A stretch of 64,000 nucleotides of DNA from Candidatus Saccharimonadota bacterium (GCA_017545485.1 JAFWMY010000008.1:62001-126000); one strand, 5' to 3'; shown: positions 15,674 through 24,771, counted from the first letter of the stretch. The notes: generated by a model not told the origin, from the letters alone. Program-made: numbers and translations.

Positions 15674-18502
15674 ATGAGAGTTTTTTGCAGGCGGATTTTG
15701 ATTGTAATTGCGTCAGTTATAGTGTCTTTTTATTCGTGTGGTGCGGCGAATGCTTTTAACGGTGATGTAGAGTCTTTCTTAAAATATTCTGCAGTTAATG
15801 AAATGCAGTTTTACTATCCGTTTAAGTGTGATGATAATGAAGGTGGAAAGAAAACATGTATTGTCCCAACTGGAGACCAGATAACCTGGATAGGTGATTC
15901 ATATTCGGTGGGGGCGAAAAGTATAATTGAACAAAGTTTTAGCAGGATATCATTTGGTGGGTCAGTGGATGATGCAAATTCACAAATACAAGTTAGTAAG
16001 ACAGTAAGTGGAGGTAGTGCTAGTAATCCTTCTGGGTTTACAATACTTCAAAAAATTATTAATGAAGGTAATTTAAAACCATATTTAGTGTTTGCTCTTG
16101 GAACTAATGATGGTTGGGATAATGACAAAGTAAATAGTTTTAATTCAATGATGTCTGGGCATAGCAATACTAAAGTTGTTTTTGTGTCTTCTAAAACTCC
16201 AAAAAATGATTATGCGAGTAGTAATGCCACTCTCGCTGCAATGGTTGAGGCAAATAGTAATTATTCTTTAGCTGATTGGGCGGAAGTAGAAAAAGATGAA
16301 TGGTTTGAAGGCGATAGTGAAAAAATACATCCAGTTTCTGGTGATGGGTATAAGACTTGGGTTAATACAATTAAAGATGCATTACCTAAAAACTGTTCTG
16401 GTGCGTTGTGTGGGGCAAATGCTCGTGAGAAGTATTGGTCGGCATTGAGTAATCATTTTGGTCCTGCTGCTGCAGCTGGAATTATGGGAAATATTGATAA
16501 TGAAGGAGGATATAGCCCGACATTGATGGAGCAAACTTATTTGAAAGCGTATGATCTTAGTACTAAAACTTGGGTGAATGGATGGAGTTGGGACAGCTAT
16601 TATAACAGCGATGATAGACCAACAGGAATTGGAGCTTTTCAAATTACCTCTGGTAGATCTTCTTATTTGCATTATATAAATGATACTGACCCGGGGTTAT
16701 TAAAGTATTTTGAGGATCCGGGGACTTACTCAACTGGCGACGGGGACAAGTTAACAGAATTAATTGGTGAGGAAGATTTTGATAAATTGGTGGAAATTGA
16801 AATTGAGTGGATGTACAAAACTTTAGAGAACCATTATGATTTTGATTTGAATGCTTTTAAAAATATGGGTGATTATAGAGAAGCGGCTAAATATTTCTTA
16901 ATAAAATATGAGCGTCCTGCTGATCAAGGGGAAAGAGAACAACAAGAGCGTGCTGATGCTGCACAAAGAGTGTACAATGACTTTAAAGATTTTAAATGTT
17001 CACAAGGTGTGACAAATACGGAGTATTCGTCTACAGAAAATGTAAGTGCAAGCGGAAATATAGGGTATGATGCGACGGATGATGAAATTGATAAAATATT
17101 GAAGTTTGCTGTGTGGATAAACCAGAAAACAAATGAAAACTATAGGATGGTAATTTCAAAAATATTAGATGATTATGAGGCGCATGGGCAAGGAGGAAGA
17201 GGAAAGACTGCTGAACTTATAAAATACATTGAATCAGGGCAGGGTTTTATTTATCGAGATAAATATGATGAGTATACAGAGGATAAGACAAAAATAAAGG
17301 TGGATGCAGGGCAATTAGAGGGCGCAAAAGCGACAATTATTGATGGTGTGAGAGCGACCACTTCAGGAAAGTTGTTGATATCAAATGGGAGACAACAAGG
17401 TGCGGATTTCTGTCCAGATAACACTAAAAAAGCCGGTAACGGAAGAATTGCGGAAATCGCTGCTTTGATGTCTTGGCCGGTGCAGAGTTGGCAAACTGAG
17501 GCAGATGATTATAGCGCTGAAAGAGCTGGTCGTTGCAATGGTGGTAATGGCTGGACTGAATACATCTATGATATGGAGCCTTGCAGTAGTAATCCACGAG
17601 ATTTTTATAAGAACAATGTGAAGCCTGGTTTATATGGATGGCTGGATTGTGGGGTATTTGCTTTAGGCGTATTGCGTTATTTGGATTTAGTTGACGATAA
17701 TGCTGTGTCCGGAGGGCAACCTGGGGCTGGAAAGTATTTCAGGAGTCATTCAGATGAGTGGCAAGCGGTTGATGCCTCGTCGGAGTCGGACTTAAAACCT
17801 GGAGATGTAATTTGGAATAATGGGCATATTATAATTTATGTTGGTGAAAAATATGGAGGTGAATATGGGACACTGGCACATGCGTCAGCGCAAACGAGAG
17901 TTGGCGAAATTGGCTCTTTCTATTTAGATTTATCAGATTGGGATGTGTTTAGATATGTTGGGGATAAACTTGGTGGTGGCGTAGATGAGGACGGACTATC
18001 GTATGAGGATGCGAAGAAATTGATGATGAATTATGGTGAGGATATAAATGGAGTAGTATCTCGTACGATACCTGATCGTAAGGGTACAAACTGCTATGGT
18101 GGCTGGTTGTCTAATTGTGTCGCGTTTTCGGCTTTTTATATGGCGAAGTTCACGTCTATGAATTATGGTGGCGGTAATGGGTCGCAGGTAATTGATAAGG
18201 TGACGGGTGATTTTACAAGGGGGAGTGAACCTAGAGTATGGGCAGTATATAGTACAGGTGTTGCTGATGAGCATACTGGTGTGATATTAGGAAAAGAAGG
18301 TGATGAATGGATAGTTGGGCAAGCTGGGTGTTTAAATTCAGGAACTGGTAGAGGAAATGGGACGCCAGAGGGTGGGGGCGCTGGCGTAGTAATAAAAAGT
18401 TCGAACTTGCCGGCTGCTGCATGGGGTACGCCACGAGGGTTTGTATATCCAAACGAGGTGGACTACGATGCTATTATGAATTTTATAAATGCGGGAGAGT
18501 AA
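15674..18502 (+). CDS. Secreted multidomain wall hydrolase (SGNH, lysozyme-like, two Cys-peptidase domains)
   Basis: A 942-residue secreted protein. Residues 1-~28 are a signal peptide (hydrophobic, ending near GAANA). Residues ~68-240 resemble an SGNH hydrolase, with GDSYSVG, GTNDG and KIHPV. Residues ~248-440 match phage-tail lysozyme-like glycosidases (HFGPAAAAGIMGNIDNEGGY, IGAFQIT). Residues ~655-765 are NlpC/P60- or CHAP-like, with Cys in WLDCGVFALG and His in NNGHIIIYVGE. Residues ~785-935 hold a second CHAP-like domain with SNCVAFSAF and DEHTGVILG. It could open peptidoglycan, its own or a host cell's. A TAAAAT box 6 bases before the ATG suggests a leaderless message. Two membrane-protein genes follow at 1-base gaps. 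Confidence 0.8.
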   Translation: MRVFCRRILIVIASVIVSFYSCGAANAFNGDVESFLKYSAVNEMQFYYPFKCDDNEGGKKTCIVPTGDQITWIGDSYSVGAKSIIEQSFSRISFGGSVDDANSQIQVSKTVSGGSASNPSGFTILQKIINEGNLKPYLVFALGTNDGWDNDKVNSFNSMMSGHSNTKVVFVSSKTPKNDYASSNATLAAMVEANSNYSLADWAEVEKDEWFEGDSEKIHPVSGDGYKTWVNTIKDALPKNCSGALCGANAREKYWSALSNHFGPAAAAGIMGNIDNEGGYSPTLMEQTYLKAYDLSTKTWVNGWSWDSYYNSDDRPTGIGAFQITSGRSSYLHYINDTDPGLLKYFEDPGTYSTGDGDKLTELIGEEDFDKLVEIEIEWMYKTLENHYDFDLNAFKNMGDYREAAKYFLIKYERPADQGEREQQERADAAQRVYNDFKDFKCSQGVTNTEYSSTENVSASGNIGYDATDDEIDKILKFAVWINQKTNENYRMVISKILDDYEAHGQGGRGKTAELIKYIESGQGFIYRDKYDEYTEDKTKIKVDAGQLEGAKATIIDGVRATTSGKLLISNGRQQGADFCPDNTKKAGNGRIAEIAALMSWPVQSWQTEADDYSAERAGRCNGGNGWTEYIYDMEPCSSNPRDFYKNNVKPGLYGWLDCGVFALGVLRYLDLVDDNAVSGGQPGAGKYFRSHSDEWQAVDASSESDLKPGDVIWNNGHIIIYVGEKYGGEYGTLAHASAQTRVGEIGSFYLDLSDWDVFRYVGDKLGGGVDEDGLSYEDAKKLMMNYGEDINGVVSRTIPDRKGTNCYGGWLSNCVAFSAFYMAKFTSMNYGGGNGSQVIDKVTGDFTRGSEPRVWAVYSTGVADEHTGVILGKEGDEWIVGQAGCLNSGTGRGNGTPEGGGAGVVIKSSNLPAAAWGTPRGFVYPNEVDYDAIMNFINAGE

Positions 18503-18503
18503 A

Positions 18504-19214
18504 ATGGGTGTAGTTAAAAATTTTTGGCAGAATATAGATGCAAAGGCAAAGGTTTTGTTAACGATAGTGGCAGTAGTTGTTTTGGTGATTGCAGTGTGGT
18601 CTGTAATCAAGCTGATACCGGAAGCTCAGATGGATAGGCGCGTGACAGTGACGAACTATTCTGATGAAAATGTGAGTGTACCAAGAGGTTATCAACAATA
18701 TATTTCAGAAAGGATTGGTGATATATTGCGTAAGAGTACTATGCTTGACGAGACTGAGACGGCCGATGGAAAAATTAGAGAAGGGACATATAGCGAGAGT
18801 ACCGATGGAGATATTGTGACAGCTGCGTTTATTGTGGATGTAGAGAGCGTAAAACAATCTTTTGATGTGAAAGTTATTTGGCTAAAAGGTAAAGATATTG
18901 GTGATGACCCGAATGTGACGATTACTTGCCCTTATTATACAGATGTGATTTATACGGATACAAAATGTCAGGTGACTACACCAGAAAACCAACTAAAAAG
19001 ATATTTACCTCATTATGACTATATAGATGATACAAAATATGCAGTTAATTATCAGCGCTATACGGATCAGATGTATTTAAGAATAGAAATTGCTGCGTGT
19101 GGGGATGCAAACCTGCAAAAAAGCGCAATTGATGAGACTAAGAATTGGCTCAAATCGCGTTATTTAGATCCAAATGATTATAAAATTGAAACAGTAGATA
19201 CTTGTAGGAGATGA
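18504..19214 (+). CDS. Single-pass membrane protein with four-Cys outer domain (paralogue 1)
   Basis: No known family recognised. One membrane segment (residues ~18-40) is followed by a ~200-residue outer domain with spaced cysteines (ITCPYYTDVIY, TKCQV, AACGD, DTCRR) that look ready to form disulfides. It is a clear paralogue of the next gene. I chose ATG 18504, one base after the hydrolase stop, because GGGAG lies 8 bases ahead; the in-frame upstream ATG 18489 lacks that site. Operon position suggests it helps or anchors the wall hydrolase. Confidence 0.7.
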   Translation: MGVVKNFWQNIDAKAKVLLTIVAVVVLVIAVWSVIKLIPEAQMDRRVTVTNYSDENVSVPRGYQQYISERIGDILRKSTMLDETETADGKIREGTYSESTDGDIVTAAFIVDVESVKQSFDVKVIWLKGKDIGDDPNVTITCPYYTDVIYTDTKCQVTTPENQLKRYLPHYDYIDDTKYAVNYQRYTDQMYLRIEIAACGDANLQKSAIDETKNWLKSRYLDPNDYKIETVDTCRR

Positions 19215-19215
19215 G

Positions 19216-19965
19216 ATGCAAGATGATATAGTTATTGAGCAACCAGTTTTAAAAAAGAAATGGCCAAAGATTTTGCTAGTAATACTGATTTGCACTGTTT
19301 TAGTGGCGAGTGTTGGGTTTGTAATTTGGAAGTTGATGCCAAAGGAAGAAGATAGAATAGCGGTAAAAAACTCAGGAGAGTTAGGCCTCTCAGAAAAGAA
19401 ATTTGATGAATTTAGACGATATTTACTTAGTAATTTGGAGCAACAGGATTATATTACGGGTGAAGCAGACGTTACAGACGTAGTAGTAAGAGAAGGGTCA
19501 GTGAGGAGTTTTACAGAAAAAAGTAATGATGAGATTATGAAAATAACTAGTTTTTTGGTGGATATTGATTCTTTACGACAAACATTTAGAGTGAAAGTAT
19601 ATGATTATACTGGCGAATTGAAGGATTTACCAGTGATGATTAATTGCCCAGAAGCAAGCGAGACGAAATACCCAGATAGTGAATGCAATGGAGTATATGG
19701 CAGCACAAGCAAATCTATTCGTAATAATTTACCGTATGAGATGAAATTGACAACGGGTGAAAAGGTGCTAGTAAAAAGTATTGGTGTGACGCGAGATGGT
19801 CAACAACTGGTACAAGTGTATCTTTATTCATGTGGCGAAGATAATCCGCCAGCGGTGGAGACGGAACAGACAGTAAAGAATTGGGTAGAAGCGTTGGGTG
19901 ACCCAGCACGGGAATACTATACCTACAATATCAGGACTGGGTATTGTGAGGGTGACGCAATTTAA
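19216..19965 (+). CDS. Single-pass membrane protein with four-Cys outer domain (paralogue 2)
   Basis: A 249-residue relative of the preceding gene: one membrane segment (residues ~18-40), then an outer domain with the matching landmarks SFLVDIDSLRQTFRVKV, INCPEASETKYPDSEC, YSCGEDNP and TGYCEG. The start is one base after the previous stop, with AGGAG just upstream. Function unknown; likely works with the hydrolase and its sister protein at the cell surface. The convergent pilin gene ends directly after its stop. Confidence 0.7.
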   Translation: MQDDIVIEQPVLKKKWPKILLVILICTVLVASVGFVIWKLMPKEEDRIAVKNSGELGLSEKKFDEFRRYLLSNLEQQDYITGEADVTDVVVREGSVRSFTEKSNDEIMKITSFLVDIDSLRQTFRVKVYDYTGELKDLPVMINCPEASETKYPDSECNGVYGSTSKSIRNNLPYEMKLTTGEKVLVKSIGVTRDGQQLVQVYLYSCGEDNPPAVETEQTVKNWVEALGDPAREYYTYNIRTGYCEGDAI

Positions 19966-20349
19966 TTAATTGCGGCTATGTTTAACGTAGTCGTCTTCTT
20001 TTTCTAGCACAGCTTTGAGGACGTATTCTTTACATTTACCTTCTTTACAGTTGGCGGGTTCGTAGGAATATGAACTAAGCGGATCGCCTAAATTAATACC
20101 GTTAGGGTCGGTCCAGAGGGCGGGGTCGATGACTTTGATATTTTCTTCAGAAATAGAGTCAGGGTAGTATTTGTTTTCTTTATAAAAGCTTTCTTCTAGA
20201 GCGTAGTACATGGCGTTAATGGCGGTTTTGCGATCTTCGTCGCGTTCCATTGCGTCAATGTTGGATTTTTGAACGAAGAATAAAATGAATAAAAGAGAGG
20301 CAAAAACTGCCACTATGATAAGTTCTACTATGGTGAATCCTTTTTTCAT
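19966..20349 (-). CDS. Type IV pilin-like protein
   Basis: The N-terminus MKKGFTIVELIIVAVFASLLFI is a class III prepilin leader (cleavage after Gly4, Glu at mature position 5) plus the hydrophobic stalk helix. The remaining ~95 residues form a short pseudopilin head with a two-Cys loop (ANCKEGKCKE). At 127 residues it is small and resembles a minor pilin or competence pseudopilin. TATAAT ends 6 bases before the ATG (leaderless). It is separate from the pilin cluster at 32-35 kb. Confidence 0.85.
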   Translation of the reverse strand: MKKGFTIVELIIVAVFASLLFILFFVQKSNIDAMERDEDRKTAINAMYYALEESFYKENKYYPDSISEENIKVIDPALWTDPNGINLGDPLSSYSYEPANCKEGKCKEYVLKAVLEKEDDYVKHSRN

Positions 20350-20391
20350 ATCTTTATTATATCATGAATTTGTGATATAATAATATGAATT

Positions 20392-20468
20392 GGTACCGTA
20401 GCTCAGCTGGTTAGAGCGTGGGACTCATAAGCCCGAGGTCGGTGGTTCAATCCCACCCGGTACCACCA
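20392..20468 (+). tRNA. tRNA-Met (CAT), elongator type
   Basis: Full cloverleaf: acceptor GGTACCG/CGGTACC, D-arm GCTCAGCTGGTTAGAGC, loop CTCATAA with anticodon CAT, T-arm GTGGTTCAATCCCAC, encoded ACCA. A lysidine-type tRNA-Ile is possible on anticodon alone, but a UAU tRNA-Ile occurs in this window. Confidence 0.9.
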
Positions 20469-20479
20469 TTTTTATATAG

Positions 20480-20556
20480 GCACCCGTAGCTCAGTGGATT
20501 AGAGCATCTGTCTTCGGAACAGAGGGTCGTGGGTTCGAGTCCCTCCGGGTGTACCA
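20480..20556 (+). tRNA. tRNA-Arg (TCG)
   Basis: Cloverleaf with acceptor GCACCCG/CGGGTGT, anticodon loop CTTCGGA (TCG) and encoded ACCA. It lies 11 bases after tRNA-Met, so the two are co-transcribed. Confidence 0.9.
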
Positions 20557-20594
20557 TAAATAAAAATAAGACTCCTTTGGAGCCTTCTTTTTTA

Positions 20595-20669
20595 TGGTAC
20601 ACCCGACCGGAATCGAACCGATATCATTGGTTCCGGAAACCAACGTTCTATCCGTTGAACTACGGGTGT
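20595..20669 (-). tRNA. tRNA-Arg (CCG)
   Basis: Minus-strand cloverleaf: acceptor ACACCCG/CGGGTGT, anticodon loop TTCCGGA (CCG), T-arm and encoded ACCA. It converges on tRNA-Arg(TCG) with an imperfect hairpin (20570-20593) between them. Confidence 0.9.
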
Positions 20670-20764
20670 GACGGGACATATTATAACACTTTTTAGAGAA
20701 AGATGAAACCATAACAGAGATAAAACGATTGAAAAAAATTTTGTAGTGTGGTAGGTTGTGGCGT

Positions 20765-22222
20765 ATGGTAAAAAGAGTCTGGCAGATACTATTGAGTGAC
20801 ATCCACCAGTCGTTTATGGTAGTGGGGGTTTGCGTGGGGATTATGCTAGGTGCGATTTTGGCGATGGTTTTTAGGATTAATTATTTTGTGTCGCCAATAT
20901 GGATTGGGTTAGCTGTAGTCTTGCTGATGGTTGTTTATTTAAAGCCAAAATATGTATTTTTAGTTTTTGCGTTAATTGCTGGGATGATTTTGATATTTTT
21001 TAGAACGGCAGGTGAGTTGAAAGATGAAGCTTATGTGAGACAATTTGATGGGTTAAATGTTGTAGTAACTGGAACGATAAATGGCGATCCGGAAAGTGAT
21101 GAATTGATTACGAAATTTAAACTGACCAAACTAGCATTTGGTGAGAGTGGGGAATATGAAGTAGACAGTAGCGTTTATGTATCAGTGAATAAAAATGAAG
21201 AATTGGCACGGGGGGACAGAATAGTATTGGAAGGAAAAATGCTAGATGGATTTGGAACTTATGCGGGTTTTTTGTATAAACCACGAATTAAAAAATGGGA
21301 AAGACCGGAACCAGGGGACTTGGTTTTAAGAATCAGAAATTGGTTTGCCGAAAGAATAAAAGGCTTAATTCCTGAGCCCGAGGTAAGTCTGGGGTTATCA
21401 TATTTGTTAGGAATGAAATCGGGGCTGCCTGACGGTTTGAATGAAGATTTACACACAGTAGGGTTGGTACATATTGTAGTGGCAAGTGGAGCGCATTTAG
21501 CAATTTTGGTGGAAGTAGCGCGTAAACTGTTTGGAAAGATTTCACGGTTTGCGGGGGTGTTATTTTCGGTGTTATTTGTATTGTTTTTTATGTGTATGGT
21601 GGGATGGACACCATCAATATTAAGAGCTGGAGCGATGACTATTCTAACTATAATAACTTGGTATTCGGGACGCAAAATTGAAACTTGGCGACTACTTTTG
21701 CTAGTTGCGGCGTTTACTTTAATGATAGAACCGACTTTTTTGGTAAATCTTGGTTGGCTTTTGTCTTTTGCGAGTTATATAGGAATAATGGTAATTGGTC
21801 CAAAATTGATAAGATTTTTTTATGGGACAAAGAAACCTGGATTTTTAGGGAGTGTGATTATTACGACCATTGCGGCGACTTTAATGACTTTGCCTATAAC
21901 ACTATATTATTATGGAGCGATTTCTTTAATATCAGTAATAGCGAATTTATTAATACTGCCGAGTTTGCCGTGGGCGATGGGATTGGTGTTTTTGACTGGA
22001 GTGCTGGCTGGAATTCCTGGGTTAGAAATAGTGATAGCATGGTGTGCGAAAATGATGCTAAGCTATCATATTATGGTCGTAGAATGGCTAGGTAGTATCA
22101 AACAGTTATTAGTGGAAATACCCAAATATCAGTGGTGGGTGTTTTTATTATATTTTATAATTATGGCCCCTCTTGTAATTGGACTAATAAGGCGAAAAGT
22201 GGTAAAATGTAGGGTAAGTTGA
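20765..22222 (+). CDS. comEC: ComEC/Rec2-type DNA uptake channel (no nuclease domain)
   Basis: Membrane channel for single-stranded DNA in natural transformation. It has an N-terminal membrane hairpin, an OB-like segment (residues ~75-175) and the competence domain with LGLSYLLGMKSGLP and the hallmark LVHIVVASGAHLAIL, then multiple membrane helices. At ~485 residues it ends after the competence domain and lacks the C-terminal metallo-beta-lactamase domain of long ComEC. A weak -35/-10 pair ends 7 bases before ATG 20765, favouring that start over TTG 20756. Pilin and GspE-type genes nearby fit a DNA-uptake system. Confidence 0.9.
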   Translation: MVKRVWQILLSDIHQSFMVVGVCVGIMLGAILAMVFRINYFVSPIWIGLAVVLLMVVYLKPKYVFLVFALIAGMILIFFRTAGELKDEAYVRQFDGLNVVVTGTINGDPESDELITKFKLTKLAFGESGEYEVDSSVYVSVNKNEELARGDRIVLEGKMLDGFGTYAGFLYKPRIKKWERPEPGDLVLRIRNWFAERIKGLIPEPEVSLGLSYLLGMKSGLPDGLNEDLHTVGLVHIVVASGAHLAILVEVARKLFGKISRFAGVLFSVLFVLFFMCMVGWTPSILRAGAMTILTIITWYSGRKIETWRLLLLVAAFTLMIEPTFLVNLGWLLSFASYIGIMVIGPKLIRFFYGTKKPGFLGSVIITTIAATLMTLPITLYYYGAISLISVIANLLILPSLPWAMGLVFLTGVLAGIPGLEIVIAWCAKMMLSYHIMVVEWLGSIKQLLVEIPKYQWWVFLLYFIIMAPLVIGLIRRKVVKCRVS

Positions 22223-22247
22223 TTATAAATTTTGATGGGAGAATAAT

Positions 22248-22949
22248 ATGTCTGGACATAGCAAATGGGCGACGACTAAAAGACAAAAAGCCGTGGTAGA
22301 TGCAAAACGTGGCGCTTTGTTTACAAAAATTGGAAATCAGATTGCAATTGCAGCAAGAGCAGGGACTGATCCGACGATGAATCCTAGTCTTGCGATGGTA
22401 CTAGAAAAAGCTCGGCTTGCAAACATGCCAAAAGCAAACATTGAACGAGCGATTGCAAGAGTAGCAGATAAGTCTGCGGCGGCTTTAATTGAAGAAGTAT
22501 ATGAGGCTTATGGGCCTGGTGGTGTAGGCATTGTAATTGAAGTAGCTACAGACAATAAAAATAGGACTTTACCAGAAGTGAGGCATACTCTTGATAAAAA
22601 TGGTGGAAGAATGGCGGAGTCTGGCTCAGTGATGTTTCAATTTAAACGAAAGGGAGTGATTGAAGTTTCTGAAAAGGGTGATGATGCTATGATGGTAGCA
22701 CTTGATGCGGGCGCAGAAGATGTTGTGGATGAAGATGAAGGAACTGTAATATATACAGATGCGTCAGATTTAATGAAGGTAAGACAAGCGTTAGTGGACG
22801 GTGGTCTTACTATTACTTCGGCCGAGTTACAGTATGTGCCGACTTCGTACGTGCCGGTAGAAGGGGAAGTGGCGGAAAAATTGGAAAAGTTACTTGCTGC
22901 GGTGGATGATTTAGACGATGTGACGAATGTCTATACGAATGCAGAATAA
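22248..22949 (+). CDS. yebC: YebC/PmpR family protein
   Basis: Begins MSGHSKWATTKRQKAVVDAKR, the family hallmark, with YEAYGPGGVGIVIE and NKNRTLPEVRH in the middle. Length 233 is usual. Family members bind DNA as regulators, and some help ribosomes through proline-rich stretches. An AGGGAG-like site precedes the ATG. tRNA-Ser follows from its own TATAAT. Confidence 0.96.
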   Translation: MSGHSKWATTKRQKAVVDAKRGALFTKIGNQIAIAARAGTDPTMNPSLAMVLEKARLANMPKANIERAIARVADKSAAALIEEVYEAYGPGGVGIVIEVATDNKNRTLPEVRHTLDKNGGRMAESGSVMFQFKRKGVIEVSEKGDDAMMVALDAGAEDVVDEDEGTVIYTDASDLMKVRQALVDGGLTITSAELQYVPTSYVPVEGEVAEKLEKLLAAVDDLDDVTNVYTNAE

Positions 22950-22967
22950 TATGTTATAATTATCGGT

Positions 22968-23053
22968 GGAAAGGTGGCCGAGTGGTTGAAGGCACTGGTC
23001 TTGAAAACCAGAGATGGAAACATCCGCAGGTTCGAATCCTGTCCTTTCCGCCA
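22968..23053 (+). tRNA. tRNA-Ser (TGA)
   Basis: Acceptor GGAAAGG/CCTTTCC, anticodon loop CTTGAAA (TGA), long variable arm as expected for Ser, encoded GCCA. TATAAT at 22955-22960 lies 7 bases upstream; a terminator follows. Confidence 0.95.
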
Positions 23054-23060
23054 AGTTTCT

Positions 23061-23082
23061 AAAACGCCGATTGGGCGTTTTT
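23061..23082 (+). terminator. Terminator after tRNA-Ser
   Basis: ACGCC / GGCGT stem with GATT loop and T-run. Confidence 0.75.
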
Positions 23083-24544
23083 AATTTATGTCAATTTCGG
23101 TGCCGGAAGTGGTATTAATGCCTAAGTTTGATAAAACGATCATTTCGTCATCGGTAATCATGTGTGTGGAATGTAGCTCGGCGTCTTTGAGTTTATTTAA
23201 AGAATCTAAAAGTTTTTTGACAATTGGATTGGTGGTAGAACAAATTGATAAGGCAATTAATACTTCACCAAGTTTTAAATATGATTCTTTGAAATTGCTG
23301 GTTTGATTTTTGATATTGAGGATTGGTTCAAGAACGACGGGAGAAATGAGGTCAATTTCGTCTGGAATTTTATTTACTACTTTTAGAGCATTTAAGAATA
23401 CCGAGGAGATTGGGGAAAGATAGCCGGTTTTGCGTCCTGTGACGAATTTTTTACCAATTTGGATACAAGCGCTTGGAAGATTGCCTGAAGCGATGCGTTT
23501 TTTGTCGGCTTCAGTGACGACTGTGCGATCAGATTCGCTAATGTTTAATTCATTCATGAGGAGTTTAATACGTTCTGGAACTTCTGGAGTGACGGCGCCT
23601 TTTTTGAGATCAGTGAGAGCGCGATAATATCGACGAATGATTTCGTTTTTGGCGGCACGTCTAATAGCTTTATCGTCAGTAATGCATTCACCTATAACGT
23701 TAACACCCATGTCGGTAGGGGAGTAGTAAATAGTTTTGCCAGTAATACGATGGAGGATTTCTTTTAGCACCGGGAAAGTTTCCAAATCGCGATTGTAGTT
23801 TACGGCCGTTGTACCATATTTTTCTAAATGGAAGTGGTCAATCATATTAACGTCGCCAAGATCGGCAGTAGCGGCTTCATAGGCGACATTGACGGGGTGT
23901 TTTAAAGGTAATGACCAAACAGGGAAAGTTTCAAATTTAGCATAGCCTGCGTTTACTCCGCGTTTGTATTCATGATAGAGTTGCGAAAGGCTGGTGGCGA
24001 GTTTACCGGAACATGGGCCAGGAGCGGAAACAATGACGAGGGGTTTGGTAGTTTTGATATATGGATTAGCACCGTAACCTTCTTCGGAAACAATTGTATC
24101 AACGTCTGTAGGATAACCTTTAGTAAAAGTATGAAAATATGTTTTGACTTTGTAATCTTTAAGTCGGTTGGCAAAATCTTGAGCTTTCTTTTGTCCTTTA
24201 AATAATGTTATGACGACAGAGCTTACATAAATATCTTTGGAACGTAAAAATTCAATAAGACGGAGGACTTCGGTTTCGTAGGAAATGAGGTGGTCTGCAC
24301 GAATTTTGGATTTTTCAATAGCGTCGGCGTTAATACAAAGGATGATTTCGGCATCATCTTTGAACTCTTGGAGTAAACGAATCTTAAGATCTGGAAGAAA
24401 ACCTGGAAGAGTACGAGCGGCATGTTGGTCGTCAATTAGTTTGCCACCAAATTCAATATAGAGTTTGTCAAACATTTTAATGCGTTGCTTAATCTTTTTC
24501 TTTTGGATTTTAAGATATTTTTCCGCATCAAAACATTTTTTCAT
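23081..24544 (-). CDS. DUF1846 family protein
   Basis: A 487-residue protein matching the DUF1846 family (about 500 residues in Firmicutes and others): KCFDAEKYLKIQKKKIKQRI at the start, LYIEFGGKLIDDQHAARTLPGF, VIVSAPGPCSGKLATSLSQLYHE with a P-loop-like turn, KFETFPVWSLPLKHPVN, and YSPTDMGVNVIG. Structures of this family show a Rossmann-type N-domain, but the reaction is not established. A GGAGG site lies before the ATG. Family identity is firm, function is not. Confidence 0.85.
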   Translation of the reverse strand: MKKCFDAEKYLKIQKKKIKQRIKMFDKLYIEFGGKLIDDQHAARTLPGFLPDLKIRLLQEFKDDAEIILCINADAIEKSKIRADHLISYETEVLRLIEFLRSKDIYVSSVVITLFKGQKKAQDFANRLKDYKVKTYFHTFTKGYPTDVDTIVSEEGYGANPYIKTTKPLVIVSAPGPCSGKLATSLSQLYHEYKRGVNAGYAKFETFPVWSLPLKHPVNVAYEAATADLGDVNMIDHFHLEKYGTTAVNYNRDLETFPVLKEILHRITGKTIYYSPTDMGVNVIGECITDDKAIRRAAKNEIIRRYYRALTDLKKGAVTPEVPERIKLLMNELNISESDRTVVTEADKKRIASGNLPSACIQIGKKFVTGRKTGYLSPISSVFLNALKVVNKIPDEIDLISPVVLEPILNIKNQTSNFKESYLKLGEVLIALSICSTTNPIVKKLLDSLNKLKDAELHSTHMITDDEMIVLSNLGINTTSGTEIDIN

Positions 24545-24584
24545 TATACCTCCTTTGAATTTTTAAGAATTTTATTTAATAGGA

Positions 24585-24611
24585 AAAAATCCCCGTGAGT
24601 TGGGGGATTTT
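24585..24611 (-). terminator. Terminator of the 34-aa basic protein gene
   Basis: On minus: AATCCCC stem, AACTCAC loop, GGGGATT and a long T-run. It separates the tiny gene from the DUF1846 gene and overlaps the tiny gene's last bases. Confidence 0.8.
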
Positions 24612-24714
24612 AACGACCGTTCTTGAGACGGGGATGTTTGCGTTTGTCGCTATGCTTGTGATTGTTGTTGCGATTTTGCTTTGCTACAACTTTCATTTTT
24701 ACTTTTCTTGCCAT
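24610..24714 (-). CDS. Highly basic 34-residue protein (unannotated small gene)
   Basis: MARKVKMKVVAKQNRNNN, then HKHSDKRKHPRLKNGR: about 40 percent Lys/Arg, no acidic cluster. It resembles a small ribosomal or RNA-binding protein in character, but I do not recognise it as L34, L36 or THX. It stands as a complete transcription unit: an extended -10 (TGC TATAAT, 24726-24721) ends 6 bases before the ATG, the same leaderless spacing as at many sure genes here, and a strong terminator covers the 3' end. It diverges from the GspE gene. Confidence 0.6.
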   Translation of the reverse strand: MARKVKMKVVAKQNRNNNHKHSDKRKHPRLKNGR

Positions 24715-24771
24715 GAAAGGATTATAGCATATTTGAGAAAAAACGGAAAATGTTTGTGGTATAATTTGAAT

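Noticed and set aside
24595-24771. N-terminal extension of the GspE/PilB gene in the same frame
   Set aside because: It overlaps a divergent promoter and the small basic gene, and the real start has TATAAT at the usual 6-base distance.
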